Source: Erinaceus europaeus (Eukaryota; Chordata; Mammalia; Eulipotyphla; Erinaceidae). From it: DNA of 64,000 nucleotides. Shown here piece after piece: positions 31,347 to 43,740 of the stretch; the first letter of the stretch is position 1; each line of letters opens with the position of its first letter. The notes beneath the pieces are model-generated. The model saw only the letters and a program-made list of their open reading frames with translations, did not search any database and was not told the origin of the DNA. Location: the NCBI RefSeq assembly GCF_950295315.1, contig NC_080179.1:65623126-65687125 (forward strand), in the 5' to 3' direction. Both the position numbers and the translations under genes were made by a program.

Positions 31347-32400
31347 AAAAACTTCTACATGTCAAAAAAAATTCTATAAGGATAAACAGGAAACCTAAAA
31401 ATTGGGAGAACATATTTGTACATCATACTACAGATAAGCAGTTGATATCAAACATCTATAAATAACTTATACAGTTAAAAAAAAAAAAGAACAACCCAAT
31501 AAAAAAAGTGGGCAAAAGATATGAATAGACAGTTCTCTAAAGAAGAGCTACGCATGGCCCACAAACATATGTGGAAACGCTCCAATTCTCTCATCACCAG
31601 AGAAATGAAAATTAAAACCATATTGAGATACCACCTTATATCCATGAGAATAGCCTTCATCAACAAAATAAGAAAGGATACGTGTTGGAAAGGGTGTGAA
31701 GATAGAGGAACTTCTATTACACTGCTTGTGGGAATGCAAACTGGTACAACCACTATGGAGAGCAATATGAAGAGTCCTTGAACAAATACAAATGGAAAAA
31801 CCTTATGACCTAGTCATTCAATTCCTAGGCGAAGATGCAAAAGAAATAACAACAATAATTCTAAGGGACATATGTGTGCCCATATTCTTAGCTGCACTAA
31901 CCACAATAGCCAAAATATGGAAGCAGCCAAAATACCCTTTGATAAATGACTAGATTAAAAAAAAAGTTAGGGGGAGTCGGGCTGTAGCGCAGCGGGTTAA
32001 GCGCAGGTGGCGCAAAGCACAAGGACCGGCATAAGGATCCCGGTTCCAACCCCGGCTCCCCACCTGCAGGGGAGTCGCTTCACAGGCGGTGAAGCAGGTC
32101 TGCAGGTGTCTATCTTTCTCTCCTCCTCTCTGTCTTCCCCTCCTCTCTCCATTTCTCTCTGTCCTATCCAACAACAACAACAATAATAACTACAACAATA
32201 AAACAACAAGGGCAACAAAAGGGAATAAATAAATAAAAATAAAATATTTAAAAAAAGTTAGGGACATATATTCAGTGGAGTAATACTCAGCAGTGAAAAT
32301 ATGATATTGTATCCTTTGTGATAAAATGGATGGAATTGGAGAAGATTATACTTAGTTAAGGAGGTAAAGAGTAACTACCAAATGGTTTTGCTCATATTTA
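31347..32400 (+). pseudogene. ORF2 C-terminal remnant of the old L1, split by a SINE
   Basis: Readable islands include the plus frame at 31521-31781 (MNRQFSKEELRMAHKHMWKR and TCWKGCEDRGTSITLLVGMQ), which matches the ORF2 C-terminal domain with its Cys-containing segment. The counterpart in the long L1 is at 43190-43396. After the form A SINE it continues to GGATGGAATTGGAGAAGATT near 32330. Frameshifts and stops exclude function. Confidence 0.82.
31973..32250 (+). mobile_element. SINE form A, near-consensus young copy
   Basis: All CpG-rich parts are intact: GTCGGGCTGTAGCGCAGCGG, GGTTAAGCGCAGGTGGCGCA, GGAGTCGCTTCACAGGCGGT. The B box reads GGTTCCAACCC. Perfect 13-bp duplication AAAAAAGTTAGGG at 31960-31972 and 32251-32263. 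The best reference copy of this family in the window and probably one of the youngest insertions. Confidence 0.97.
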
Positions 32401-32643
32401 GAATTTAGAGAATTGAATACAGGAACTTTAAAACAAACAAAGAGACAAAAAGTCAGCCAATATCCAAAACTGTGGAAAACTATAGTGGTTAAATAGGGCT
32501 GGGTGAATACACTTAATACTTCAAGTTCTCTAACTTCCTAGACCATAGCTATGCATATACATATTTTCTTAAATGTAAGTATTTAATGTTACAGATTTGT
32601 AAGATGATCAAAGTCTGACACTGGGCTTAAATAGTTCAAGGAC

Positions 32644-32694
<51 letters not shown>

Positions 32695-33560
32695 CCTACA
32701 AGGTTAGGCCAGAAAGATCAAATCCATTTGGTCCTGTCAGTATCTACTATATGGTGATCAGTAGATACCCCTACAGGGCACAATGCATAGTGAAGTCAAA
32801 TACATTAGTGTACATGACTACCTTTGGATTTTTATAGAAAAATAAATCTCCAACTAACTTGGTATAATATTAATTAACTACTGCTATTCCAAACTCTTTC
32901 TGAGACTACAAGAAACTATGCACATATGTCTTGATGTTTCTACTATCTAAGCCATTACCATCACACTGCCTCTGTTGACCTCAACTAAATCAGTGCTACC
33001 AATGCTGCCATGACATATTATGCTGCTACTGACTTCTTACTGTGGATTGTTGCCAGAGACACCAAGCCTGAGATGTCAACCTTCTAACTCCTCTATTCTA
33101 GTAGATTTTTTTCCCAATACATGAGACTACCTACTTCCATTTCAGATGGCAAGTTATCTAACAAAAGTACAGATTCAAGATACAGGCTAGGACCTAAGGT
33201 ACTGGATACAGGTATACATTTATCCATAAGCAAGGGACAATTATATAACTCAAAATAAATGTGCTCAATAGCCCTCTGTGATTAGCCTTAAACCTAATAA
33301 ACCTGGGATCGTAGTAGAAGGCACCATAAATTCTCTCACCTATTAGACTTAGACCAAATAAACTTGGCAATCTAATACAAAGGCCCAAAGAAGGCAGATT
33401 CCATTAACTTAATAGTAGTTGGCTATAGCATATGACACGTAATGCTTTAACAACTGGGAGAAAATCCAAGCTTGTCAGATAAAGAAAAGACTATAAAAGC
33501 TGGATAATCATGTGGATTATAGCAGATAACCCACTAAAATCACAAATAAGAGAAAAATAA
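32401..33560 (+). mobile_element. 3' UTR of the old L1
   Basis: AGTCAGCCAATATCCAAAAC, CTGACACTGGGCTTAAATAG, ACCAAGCCTGAGATGTCAAC and CAGATTCAAGATACAGGCTA recur in the same order in the L1 at 46.6-47.3 kb. A (TG)n run interrupts it at 32646. The copy ends before the usual terminal block. Confidence 0.82.
32646..32693. repeat. (TG)n microsatellite
   Basis: About 24 TG units within the old L1 3' UTR. Confidence 0.97.
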
Positions 33561-33596
33561 TAAAATACATAGAAAAGTGCCTCTTAGATTATTTCT

Positions 33597-33816
33597 TTTT
33601 TTAAAGGTGTATTTATGTATTTAGTTTGTGTTAGAGACAGAAAGAAATTGAGAAGGGAGAGGGAGATAGAGAAGGAAAGAGAAAAAAAGACGTGTGTAGC
33701 ACTCACTGCTCCTCTACATGTAAAGCTTCCCCCCTGCAGGTGGGGTCTGGGGGCTTGATCCTGGGTCCCTGCACACTATAATGCCTGTACTCTGCTAGAT
33801 GTGCCACCCCTAACCC
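33597..33816 (-). mobile_element. SINE form B, reverse strand
   Basis: In reverse: GGGTTAGGGGTGGCACATCT head, GGGACCCAGGATCAAGCCCC, CTGCAGGGGGGAAGCTTTAC, body and A-rich tail. Duplication TAGATTATTTCT (33585-33596) / TTGATTATTTCT (33817-33828). Confidence 0.9.
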
Positions 33817-34024
33817 TTGATTATTTCTAATGCCTTTGTTGGCTATTATATTTGAGAATGAATCCAATAGTAGTCATTATATACAGTTTGCATCTTAGCA
33901 TCGTAAACACACATTCTCCATTAACTGGCAGATTACTCTGTGCTCAACTGGACGTGAATGAGCAGCCAAGTAAGACTACTGAAGCTTCAACAATGTTTAA
34001 ATCCTAAAGTTTTTTTTTTCTTTT

Positions 34025-34255
34025 GGTTTGTGCCACCAGATTGACTGTTGGGGTTTAGTTCCTACCCAGTTTGACTGCCTACAATGGCTTTTCTAAAAAT
34101 TCCGAGTTTTATAGAGGATGAGGGGGGGTGCCTGTAACACCACTGCCACTCCTGAAATTTTGTTCCTACAAGTGTGGAACCAGGGCTTAAACTTAGGTCA
34201 TAACGCATGGTAATCAACGTGTGCACTCTACCAGGTGCACCACCATCTGGCCCTA
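34025..34255 (-). mobile_element. SINE, reverse strand, strongly decayed
   Basis: In reverse the head region (GGGCCAGATGGTGGTGCACC) and a B-box relic (CCTAAGTTTAAGCCCTGGTT) are readable; the 3' part is eroded. Confidence 0.75.
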
Positions 34256-34461
34256 ACCCCAGAAGAATCTAGGAGGAACTCCTGGGATGACTAATTTTAT
34301 AGCAACAACAATAAATTCATCCTTGTAGTTTTGCAAACACTTGCACACTAAATGCACTGAACAGGTACTATTGAATAACTTTATCATGTGAACAGTGTCG
34401 TACATGAACAAAGAACAACTCCTCATTTTGCTCATCAATGTCTGACTCATAGCAGCTTTCT

Positions 34462-34678
34462 TTTTAAAATATTTAATTAATTAATTAATTTATTTATTAG
34501 TTAGAGACACAGAGAAATAGAAAGAAGACGATCGAGAAGGAAAGAGAGAGACACCTGCAGCCCTGCTTCACCACTCATGAAGCTTCCCCCTTGAAGGTGG
34601 AGACCAGGGACTTGAACCTGGGTCCTTGTGCACTGTAATGTGTGTGCTTAACCAGGTGCGTCACCACCTGGCCCCATG
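34462..34678 (-). mobile_element. SINE form B, reverse strand, perfect duplication
   Basis: In reverse: GGGGCCAGGTGGTGACGCAC head, GGACCCAGGTTCAAGTCCCT, CACTCATGAAGC equivalent, body and an AATAAATTAATTAATT tail. TAGCAGCTTTCT is exact at 34450-34461 and 34679-34690. Confidence 0.95.
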
Positions 34679-34690
34679 TAGCAGCTTTCT

Positions 34691-37289
34691 ATGTTTGTGT
34701 ATTAAGTGAATGAAACCCTTAGAACTATATGCCCATGCATGCACATATATATATTTCTAATGTGTCATTTAGTCTGGCACTGAAATAATTAGTGCTTCTT
34801 ACTGGCAACCATACTTGGGATCTGAGGCAGATGTCTTTCCACATCCCCAAACCACTTTGAGATCACCTGAATCTAACCCATACTCAGAACTGTCTTGCAG
34901 GGCTAATGGAGAGCCATGTGCTACACATCAGGGGGTAGTTAAATGTGGTTGCCCAGCTGCTTCTCTCACTGCCCAATTACCTGACTGACTCTTGGAAGTC
35001 ATAGCTCAGGGAATCCTAAAACTGGGCACACCAGGACACTTGATAAGAAAGATATGATTTCCCAGATCTAGAAGTTACATCTCCACACTAGCTCAGACCA
35101 AAGACTTGCCAAACTTCTGGGATGATTTAAGTTTGAGGATTTTAAATAGCTTCTGGAAATGTGAAACTTCCTGTGGATGTGAATGATTCCTGTCACTTTA
35201 GGGTGGGGGGGGGGTACTTGGCACTCAAATATTTAAATTACAATTCCAGTTTTTGATTTGAAGGAAATCGAAACTTACTACAAGTCCTTTCTATTGCCCT
35301 AGTGCTCCAGGTCTGACCTTTCTTTAATTGTCTAAAAATGCACATTTGGAAAATAAAATTAGCAATGCAAGGTGAGTCTAGAGTAAATTTTACTGAAGAT
35401 TATGCTAATGCAGGAAATTTTTATTCTATCAGGATGTCATTACATGTGTCTACTTAGACACATATTTTCTGCTATGTTTAAGTTAAACAAAACACTAAAT
35501 GACTATGTAGTATGACATCTCATTAATATGTTTCCATTCACATCTGTGCCTTCAGTATAAAAAAAGGATGGCTTTGGTGATAAGAGATTAGGTCCTTTAA
35601 TTAGAAACAAATGACAAATCACTGTTAACCCCATGTGATGCTTTATAAAACTTCCATCAAATATTCCTCTTAAAACATGATTAAACACAAGTTCCCCAGA
35701 TCTACTTCCTAGAAAGTGCCATTTAACAAAACCCAGGCAGGATGTTAATACTGGGGCGGAATTACAGGTTGCCAAAGCATTTCCTGTGAGGGGATTGACA
35801 GGGGATCATTTCGTTATGGGGCCACCTCCAGTGTGTTGTGACAACCACTCATTACACCTCTGAGCACAGCACTCAGCTGTAGGTTCTACAAGATGCAAAT
35901 AGCTCCAAATGGGTTCAATTTAGAGCGAGTGGATAATGTATCATTCACTTCTCTAAGGTAGAAGCTTTTAATTTTCCAAGAATAAGGAAGAGAAGAACAT
36001 TGCATTTTCTGGAAATAAAGATTTAGAAATCCAAGTGTGCCTAAGAAATGGACTCACAATAGCCATATCTGTTACAATAGAAACAAACACACTTCACCTG
36101 CCTTGTTTTGCTTTAGCCCAAACCAAAGCACCAAGTGGTCAAGTGAGCATCACCTCTCAATAAATATAATTATCCACTTAAGGGCTCAGTGTCAAAAACT
36201 AATAACCTCTAAGTGATGGTAGGTTTTTTTTCTCTTACAAAAGGAACTGCTTACAAAGCTACTATAGTTAATTATAATAATACTCAAAAAGTGTTTAAAA
36301 TACATTTTGATATGAGAAAAAATATCATGGAAAGCTTTTCACAGTTGGACTTTAATATTCCAGTGTGCTAGCTTTTATATCCCTCTGTGATTTTACTCCC
36401 ACGGTTATATTACTGATTTTAGTCAGTGTGGTTAACAATGGAATGCAGCAAGTGCCTACTACCAGCTATGCAGAAAAGAACTATGCTGATGTGGACTGGA
36501 AAAAGTCAATAAGCTCAGTTAGGATTCTTGTATTAACAAAGCCTTGGGAGAAGCCTAGGATCTAAGAACAGGCTCCTGTGAAAGGGGTGTTTTTGTTATA
36601 AGTCCATTAATGAGTAGAATGCTTTTGCTCAAAACTGCCAACATCGTTCTGGCTATGGTTGCTAAGATCCTATGGATGTTATTGTTCTTTAGTTTTGAGC
36701 ACTCTATTAGAAAGTTAATTATGCACTAGAAATGTACTGAAGGGTATCTCTATCTGATCTATTTAAAAATAATAAAGTCATCAGAAAAGATTTAATGTGG
36801 AAAAGATGTTGTTTTTCTAAAACTCCTCAGGATGTTAGAAGTAAGGATTCCTGAAGCTTCTTTGCTCTCCCTTCTTCTTCTAAAATTAAGCATCGAAGAC
36901 TATTTCTAGTAGACTATGTATACACACATATACTTAAAGAGGGATTTGATTGTTTGGGAGGTGATTCTAGGACACGCTAGTAGAGGTGAATGTGACATGG
37001 AGAAGAGAAAGCATGTATGCATTAGTAAGTAAGTTGTTTACATTTGCCAGAAAACACTACGGATCAGTGCCATGTGCACCTCACAGTTATCCACCCATGG
37101 GGTAAGACAGCCTGGAATTTATTATTTCATTTCTATCAGTAATTTGACAGGGTGCTGGAATTTGAATCCTAATGTACCTTCCTAATGTATCATTTTTCAG
37201 CACTTAGGTAATGAAATTAAAGGAAAATTCAAGGAGCAGGGACTATTAGGCTTATATTATACTAATTTTTTCACATTAGTAATTATTAC
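34691..37289. other. repeat-poor sequence, no gene recognised
   Basis: The longest part of the window without a recent repeat. No credible exon was identified; short open frames at 35503-35775 (minus) and 36365-36565 (plus) look random. Relative lack of insertions may reflect constraint, see 35893-36216. Confidence 0.5.
35893..36216. promoter_or_regulatory. candidate regulatory segment (octamer and NK2-like sites)
   Basis: A perfect octamer ATGCAAAT lies at 35893-35900. Four NK2-type core motifs follow within 86 bp: CCAAGTGG (36131-36138), TCAAGTGA (36139-36146), CCACTTAAG (36174-36182, inverse) and CTAAGTGA (36209-36216). Such short motifs occur by chance; clustering in repeat-free DNA is the only support. 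Confidence 0.3.
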
Positions 37290-37505
37290 TCTCCTTGGAC
37301 TGTTATGACAAAATATAACAGATTGGGTGGTGAGAAAAAGAGAACTTCATTTATTGTGCAGGCAGTTAAGAAGATCAAGATCAAGGTACCAACAAAAACA
37401 GTGCCTGGTGAGGGGTCATTTCCTCATTCACAGATGGCCTTTTATTTTTTTTCCTCCTGTGACTTCACATTGTAGTAGGATGCAGGGGACTCTTAGGGGT
37501 GCCAA
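37290..37505 (+). mobile_element. old mammalian interspersed repeat, second copy
   Basis: GGACTGTTATGACAAAATAT, CAGATTGGGTGGTGAGAA, GATCAAGATCAAGGTACCAA and GTGCCTGGTGAGGGGTCATT match the eutherian repeat noted at 1950-2470. It lies directly upstream of the long L1. Confidence 0.6.
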
Positions 37506-37517
37506 TTAAGAATAAAC

Positions 37518-38788
37518 TAAATGGAGTGGAGACAAGATGGCAACTTTGGAGCAGCAGCTGCCTTGAGCTCCAAAAAGCAGCAGCTTGCAACCTGGGATTC
37601 TGTGGATAGGTAGGATACTGGGCTGTCTGTAGGAGGGTGAACACGGCTGGTCAGGGTGACACCAAAATACAGTCCAATAACTTACTCTTGGGCTGACAAA
37701 CAGAGGCCAGGGGGACAAAGAAAGGAAAATCTTTTGATTATTTCAGATCTTACCCCTCCCCCCACCACAGAATGGGCCCCCCCCAAGGGGCTGGACAGCC
37801 ACTTCTAGCAGGCTTCCAGCTGAGCTATTTTCTTTACCAAGATCCCTGGTTCACCAGGGGGTATCATTCCAAGCTTTTTCCTTTTCCTTTTCCTTTTTGT
37901 TTAACTTCTCTTTTTCTTAAGTGGCTGGAACTCTATTTGAGTGATAAAATACCTGACCAATTATAGCCTCATCATTGCTTAGCAAAGAGTACCTGGAGGT
38001 ATTTTTTTTTTTTTTTTTTTGGATGCTAACTACAATTGGCTATCTTTGTTCAAGCTACCTGCAACCAATCAGGAGTGGTCCAAGCTGCAGACTGACTGTT
38101 AGGGTTTTTTTTTTTACTCTATTTTATTTTATTTTATTATTACTGTTATTATATACATGTGTCCCTTTCCCCTCCTCCTTCTTCAGGTTGACCAAAATTA
38201 ACTGTTGTCATTTTGTCCATTGTAAGGTGACTAGGTGTCCTATCCATTGTGATATCCATCTATCTCTTCCCTCCATTCTCCTATTTCCATCCTTCTAGCT
38301 AATTTAAAAAAAAAAAAACTCTGTCCTTTTACTGCTCTTTCTTTTTTTTTTTTTTTTTATTCTTTTCTTCCTTCCTCCTTCTTTTGTTTTCTGAATTCAC
38401 TGATACTCACTTGTGAATTATTTTGGGGAAGAAATATGACTCAGAGTGGACTGTGTGTGTGTGTGTTCTCTACTTCCCTTTCTCCTCTTTCTATACCTAG
38501 AATTTATAGTGGACAGTAGATTTGCATAATTGTCTATTCTTGTTTTCCCTTCTTTCCTATCTCTTTTTCTTTTGTTTGGTTGTTATTTTTTCTTGGACTG
38601 GAGGTGTTGTTTAGCTAACTGATATTGGTTGAACTGCATCAATCCTTACTTCAGTTACCATTGTTGTAATTTCTGAGGGTGGTGACTGCATTTTTCATAA
38701 AAGTCATTAGTATAGCATGACATTTACTCAAAACACAACAACTGAAGAATGACAGAACAGAAAAATAAAACACACATCAATTAAAAAA
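37518..38788 (+). promoter_or_regulatory. L1 5' UTR (internal promoter region)
   Basis: L1 elements carry an internal polymerase II promoter in the 5' UTR. This stretch contains the start motif AAGATGGCAACTTTGGAGCA and parts shared with the 5' UTR at 27876-29354 (GAGTGATAAAATACCTGACC; GCAGACTGACTGTTAGGG; GGTTGAACTGCATCAATC). It is heavy in T runs. No activity can be read from sequence. Confidence 0.75.
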
Positions 38789-39752
38789 ATGGTTAAATCA
38801 AGAGCAAATAAAACTGCTACCACAATGAATCAGGACAGGAGCTCATAAGAAACTCCAAATCAGTCAGAAGTAACCATAGAAAAGAAAATTATTCAAGCAA
38901 TAATAAATCTAATAATCACAGAAATGAAGACAACTATGGAGGAAAGGGATATTAGAATTAAGGAAATAACAGATGAGATGCTCAACGAAAATACAAGCAC
39001 TATGAGGTAGCTTAGAGAAATGAAAGAAATTAGAGAAATAAAAGCTGAAATAGTTGTGCTAAAAGGCTAATTAGCTGAACAATATAGTACTATAACTGAA
39101 CTGAGGGAAGGGAAATCAGATTAACAGAAGCAGAAAACAGAGTTATCCAGACAGATAATGAACTAGAGAAAGACTAAGAAGGAGGTAAAAGAGCTCAAGA
39201 AGAGATTGAGAGACACTGAAAACAACAACAGAGACATATGGGATGATCTCAAAAGAAGTAACATTTGTATAATTAGCCTACCATAGGAAGAAAAAGAGGA
39301 AGGGGAAGTAAACATCCTAGAGAAAATAATAGAAAAAAAATTTCCCAGCCCTAAACAACAGAAAGGACATTAAGATTCAAGATACCCAGAGAGTCCCAAA
39401 CAGAATCATCCCAGAACTGAAGACACCAAGACACATCATAGTTACAATGAAAAGAAGGAAGAATAAAGAAAGGATCCTAAACACTGCAAGAGAAAAACAA
39501 AAAGCCACATACAGGGAAAAACCATAAAACAATCAGCAGATTTCTCCACTCAAACTCTAAAAAGCCAGAAGACAATGGCAAGATATCTATCAAGCCCTGA
39601 ATGAAAAAGGGTTTCAACCAAGGATAATATATCCTGCTAGACTTTCATTCAAACTAGATGGAGGGATCAAAACATTCTCAAACAGACAACAGTTAAAGGA
39701 GGCAACCATTATCAAGTCTGCCCTGAAAGAGGTACTAAAAGACATCTTATAA
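38789..39752 (+). pseudogene. L1 ORF1 remnant
   Basis: ATG at 38789-38791 opens a frame beginning MVKSRANKTATTMNQ and reaches a TAA at codon 20 (38846-38848). Downstream, Lys/Glu-rich coiled-coil sequence, ERILNTAREKQKATYREKP-like text near 39470 and the terminal GACATCTTATAA (39741-39752) fit an ORF1 protein of about 320 residues. Total length is not divisible by three, so a frameshift is needed in addition to the stops. This protein would coat L1 RNA as a trimer. Confidence 0.88.
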
Positions 39753-39807
39753 AGAACATCACCAAAATACCTGCCACATATAAAAGCAAATAAAAAATTG
39801 TTGAATA

Positions 39808-42800
39808 ATGTTATTTCAATACCTTCAATCCATAATATCAATAAATGTCAAATGGCTTAAATTCTTCACCCATTAAAAGGCACAGAGTGGAAGGATGGAT
39901 CAGAAAACACAACCCAACCATATGCTGCTTGCAAGAATCCCACCTGACCCAACAAGACAAACACTGACTTAAAGTGAAAGGATGGAAAACTATCATACAG
40001 GCTAATGGACCACATAAAAGGGCCTGAATAGCCATTCTCATTTCTGACACCATAGACTTTAAATTAAATAAAGTAATAAAAGATAGGCAAGGCCATTACA
40101 TAATGATTAGAGGATCAATCAACCATGAAGATTTAACAATTATTAACATCTATGCATCCAATAAGGGACCACCTAATTACATCAAACATATACTGATAGT
40201 ACTACAAACATACATCAATAGTAATACAATAATAGTGGTCTGGGAGGTGGTGCAGTGAAAAAAGCACCGCACTCCCAAGCATGAGGTCCTGAGTTCAATC
40301 CCCAGCAGCACATGTACAGGAGTGATATCTGGCTCTTTCTCTCTCCTCCTATGTTTCTCAATAAATAAATAAAATCTTAAAAAAAAATACAATAATAGTG
40401 GGAGATTTCAACACCCCACCTCAGACTTAGACATATCAACGAAGCAGAGAATCAACAAAGAAACAAGAGAATTAAATGAAGAGATGGGCAGACTAGACCT
40501 GGATATTTTCAGAGTTCTTCACCCCAAAATACTGGAATACACATTATTTTCAAATCCATACAGCACATCCTCAAGGATAGATCACATGTTAGGCCACAAA
40601 GACAGTATCAACAAATTCAAGAGCATTGAAACCATCTCAAATATCTTCTCAGACCACAGTGGAGTAAAGTTAACATTCAACAACAAACAGAAAATTACTA
40701 AAAGTCACAGAATTTGGAAATTCAATAACATACTGCTTAAGAACCACTGGGTCAGAGAGGCACTCAAGCAAGAAATTCAAATGTTCCTGGAAACAAATAA
40801 AAATGAAGACACAAGTTATCAAAATATTTGGGACACAGTTAAAGCAGTATTGAGAGGGAAACTCAAAGCCATACAATCACATATTAGAGAATAAGAAAAA
40901 GCTCAAATAAATTACCTTACTACACACCTTAAGGACTTAGAGGAAGAGGAACAAAGGAACTCTATAGCAACCAGAAGGATGAAAATCACTAATATTAAAG
41001 CAGAAATAAACAACATAAAAAATAAGAGAACCATACAAAAGATCAATGAAGCCAAATGTTGGTTCTTTGAAAAATTCAACTAGATTGACAAACCCCTAGC
41101 CAGACTAACTAAAAAAAAAATGGAGAAGACTCAAATAAATATAATTGTAAATGATAGAGGAGATATCACAACTGATACCACAGAAATCCAGAAAATCATG
41201 GGAAACTTCTATGAAGAACTCTATGTGACCAAGCTAGAGAATCTGGAAGAAATCAAAGACTTCCTAGAAACATATGCCCCTCTAAAACTGAACCAAGAAG
41301 AACTACAAAACCTAAATGCACCAATCAAAGACAAAGAAATAGAAACAGGTATTAAGAATATTCCCAGAAACCAAAGTCCTGTAACAGATGGCTTTACAAA
41401 TGAATTCTACAAAACATTTAGGAAACAGTTAATAACTATACGTTTAAAGCTTTTACAAATGATCAAAGAAACAGGAACTCTCCCTTCCAGCTTCTATGAA
41501 GCCAACATCACCCTGATACCAAAAGCAAATAGGGGCACAACAAAAAAGGAAAACTACAGACCAATATCTCTGATGAACATAGATGCCAAAATATTAAGCA
41601 AGATCCTAGCCAACCAGATACAGCAGTATATCAAAAAAGACTGTTCATCAAGACCAAGTGAGATTTATCCCAGGAATGCAAGGCTGGCTTAATATACCTG
41701 AGTCAGTCAACATCATTCACCACATCAACAAAAGCAAAACCAAATACCACATGATTATCTCAATAGATGCAGAGAAAGCTTTGACAAAATTCAACACCCA
41801 TTCATGCTCAAAACACTACAAAAAAATGGGAATAGATGGAAAATTCCTCAAGAGACTGGACATATATAGCAAACCTACAGCCAACATCATACTCAATGGA
41901 CAGAGGCTGAAAGCACTCCCCCTCATATCAGGGACTAGACAGGGCTGTCCATTCTGACCATTACTCTTCAACATAGTATTTGAAGTTCTTGCAATAGCAA
42001 TCAGGCAAGAGAAAGAAATCAAAGGAATAGAGATTGGAAGGGAATAAGTCAAACTCTCACTCTTTGCAGATGATCTGATCGTATACATAGAAAGACCTAA
42101 AGAATCCAGTAGAAAGCTACTGGAAATCATTAGACAATAGAGCAAGGTATCAGGCTACAAATTCAATGTACAAAAATCAGTGGCATTTCTTTATATGCAA
42201 ACACTAAATCTGAAGAAGAAGACATCCAGAAATTACTCCCATTCACTGTTGCAGCAAAAGCAATAAAATAACTAGGAATAAACCTGAATGAAGAAGTGAA
42301 AGACTTATATACTGAAAACTATGAGTAGCTATTCTAATAAATAGAAAATGGTACCAAGAAATGGAAAGACATCCCATGCCCATGGATTGGAAGAATAAAT
42401 ATCATCAAAATGAATATTCTCCCCAGATCCATATACAAATTTAATGCAATACCCATCAAAATTCCATCAAGCTTCTTTAAGAGAATAGAACAAAAACTAC
42501 AATCATTTATCTGGAGCCAGAAAGCACCTAGAATTGCCAAAAGAATCTTGAGGAAAAGAAACAGAAATGGAGGCATCACACTCCCAGATCTTAAACTATA
42601 TTATAAGGCTATCATCATCAAAACAGGCTGGTACTGGAATAAAAATAGGCACATAGACCAGTGTAACAGAATTGAAAGCCCAGAACTAAACCCCCACACC
42701 TAAGGACATCTAATCTTTGATAAGGGGCCCCAAAGTATTAAATGGAAAATGGAAGCTCTCTTCAATAACTGGTGCTGGGAAAACTAGGTTGAAACATGCA

Positions 42801-43740
42801 GAAAAATGAATCTGAACCACTTTATCTCACCAGAAACAAAAATCAACTCCAAATGGACAAAGGACCTGGATGTTAGACCAGAAACTGTCAAATACTTAGA
42901 GGAAAACATTGGTGGAACACTTTCCCACCTACACCTCAAGGACATCTTTGATGATAAAAGCCCAATTTCAAGGAAGACTAAAGAAGACACAAATCAATGA
43001 GACTACATCAAATTCAAAAGCTTCTGCACAACCAAAGAAGTTATCACACAAACAAGGAGACTCCTCACAGAGTGGGAGAAGATCTTCACATGCCATATAT
43101 ACATCAAGAGACTAATAACCAAAATATACAAAGATTTCAGCAAACTTTGCAATAACCCCCATGACCCCATCCAAAAATGGGCAGAGGATATGAACAGAAT
43201 ATTCACTACAGAAGAGATTCAAAAGGCTAACAAACACATGAAAAATTATTCCAGGTCACTGATTGTCAGAAAAATGCAAATAAAGACAACATGGAGATAC
43301 CACCTCACCCCTGTGAGAATGGCATACATCAAAAAGGACAGCAGCAGCAAATTCTGTAGAGGCTGTGGGGACAGAGGAACCCTTTTGCATTGCTAGTGGG
43401 AATGTAAATCAATCCAGTCTTTGTGGAAAGCAGTCTGGAGAACTCTCACAAGGCTAGACATAGACTTTCCATATGACCCAGTATATACCTCTCCTAGGTA
43501 TATACCACAAGGACTCCATAACATCCAGCCAAAAAGATGTGTGTACACCTATGGTCACAGAAGCACAATTCATAGTAGCTAAAACCTGGAAGCAACCCAG
43601 GTGCCCAAAAACAGATGAGTGGCTAAAAAGCTGTAGTATATATTTACAGTGGAATACTATGCAGCTATTAAGAACAATGAACCCACCTTCTCTGACCCAT
43701 CTTGGATGGAGCTAGAAGGAATTATGTTAAGTGAGCTAAG
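39808..43740 (+). pseudogene. L1 ORF2 remnant (endonuclease and reverse transcriptase)
   Basis: ORF2 supplies the target-nicking endonuclease and the reverse transcriptase for target-primed reverse transcription. Open pieces cover the endonuclease end and linker (40484-40894), the start of the reverse transcriptase (41120-41692, with [15 protein letters not shown] and [11 protein letters not shown]), the RT core (41658-41957; [11 protein letters not shown]), the catalytic FADD box (42063-42074) and the C-terminal domain (42410-42703, 42806-43000, 43190-43396, with [14 protein letters not shown]). At least six in-frame stops or shifts and a SINE in the endonuclease domain disable it. Confidence 0.92.
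40239..40385 (+). mobile_element. SINE form C inside L1 ORF2, perfect duplication
   Basis: TCTGGGAGGTGGTGCAGTGA head, CTGAGTTCAATCCCCAGCAG (B box), GTGATATCTGGCTCTTTCTC body and AATAAATAAATAAAATCTT tail. The 16-bp AATACAATAATAGTGG is exact at 40223-40238 and 40386-40401. It is the cleanest form C copy here. Confidence 0.97.

Larger units (their letters stand above)
24340..33560 (+). mobile_element. old L1 broken up by later insertions
   Basis: Pieces in L1 order on the plus strand: ORF1-like sequence 24340-26090, endonuclease and reverse transcriptase fragments 26389-27875, C-terminal ORF2 31347-32400, and 3' UTR to about 33560. Interruptions are an antisense L1 end (24628-25017), SINEs (26096, 31021, 31973), a 25-bp micro-insertion (26862) and a younger L1 (27876-30985). 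About 1.2 kb of its ORF2 is missing where the younger L1 sits. Divergence is higher than in the L1 at 37.5 kb. Confidence 0.75.
37518..43740 (+). mobile_element. near-complete L1: 5' UTR, ORF1 and most of ORF2
   Basis: The 5' UTR starts GAGTGGAGACAAGATGGCAA, a typical L1 beginning, and runs to 38788. ORF1 is 38789-39752 and ORF2 starts near 39808. ORF2 is readable through endonuclease, reverse transcriptase (FADD at 42063-42074) and the C-terminal domain, then stops at GTTAAGTGAGCTAAG, about 50 codons' worth before the family end, where an antisense L1 begins. Stops and frameshifts in both frames show it is dead. A form C SINE sits at 40239. Confidence 0.92.

Noticed and set aside
31973..32050. 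tRNA gene candidate (A box and B box-like motifs)
   Set aside because: This is a SINE head; it lacks the paired acceptor stem and is repeated many times with poly(A) tails and duplications.
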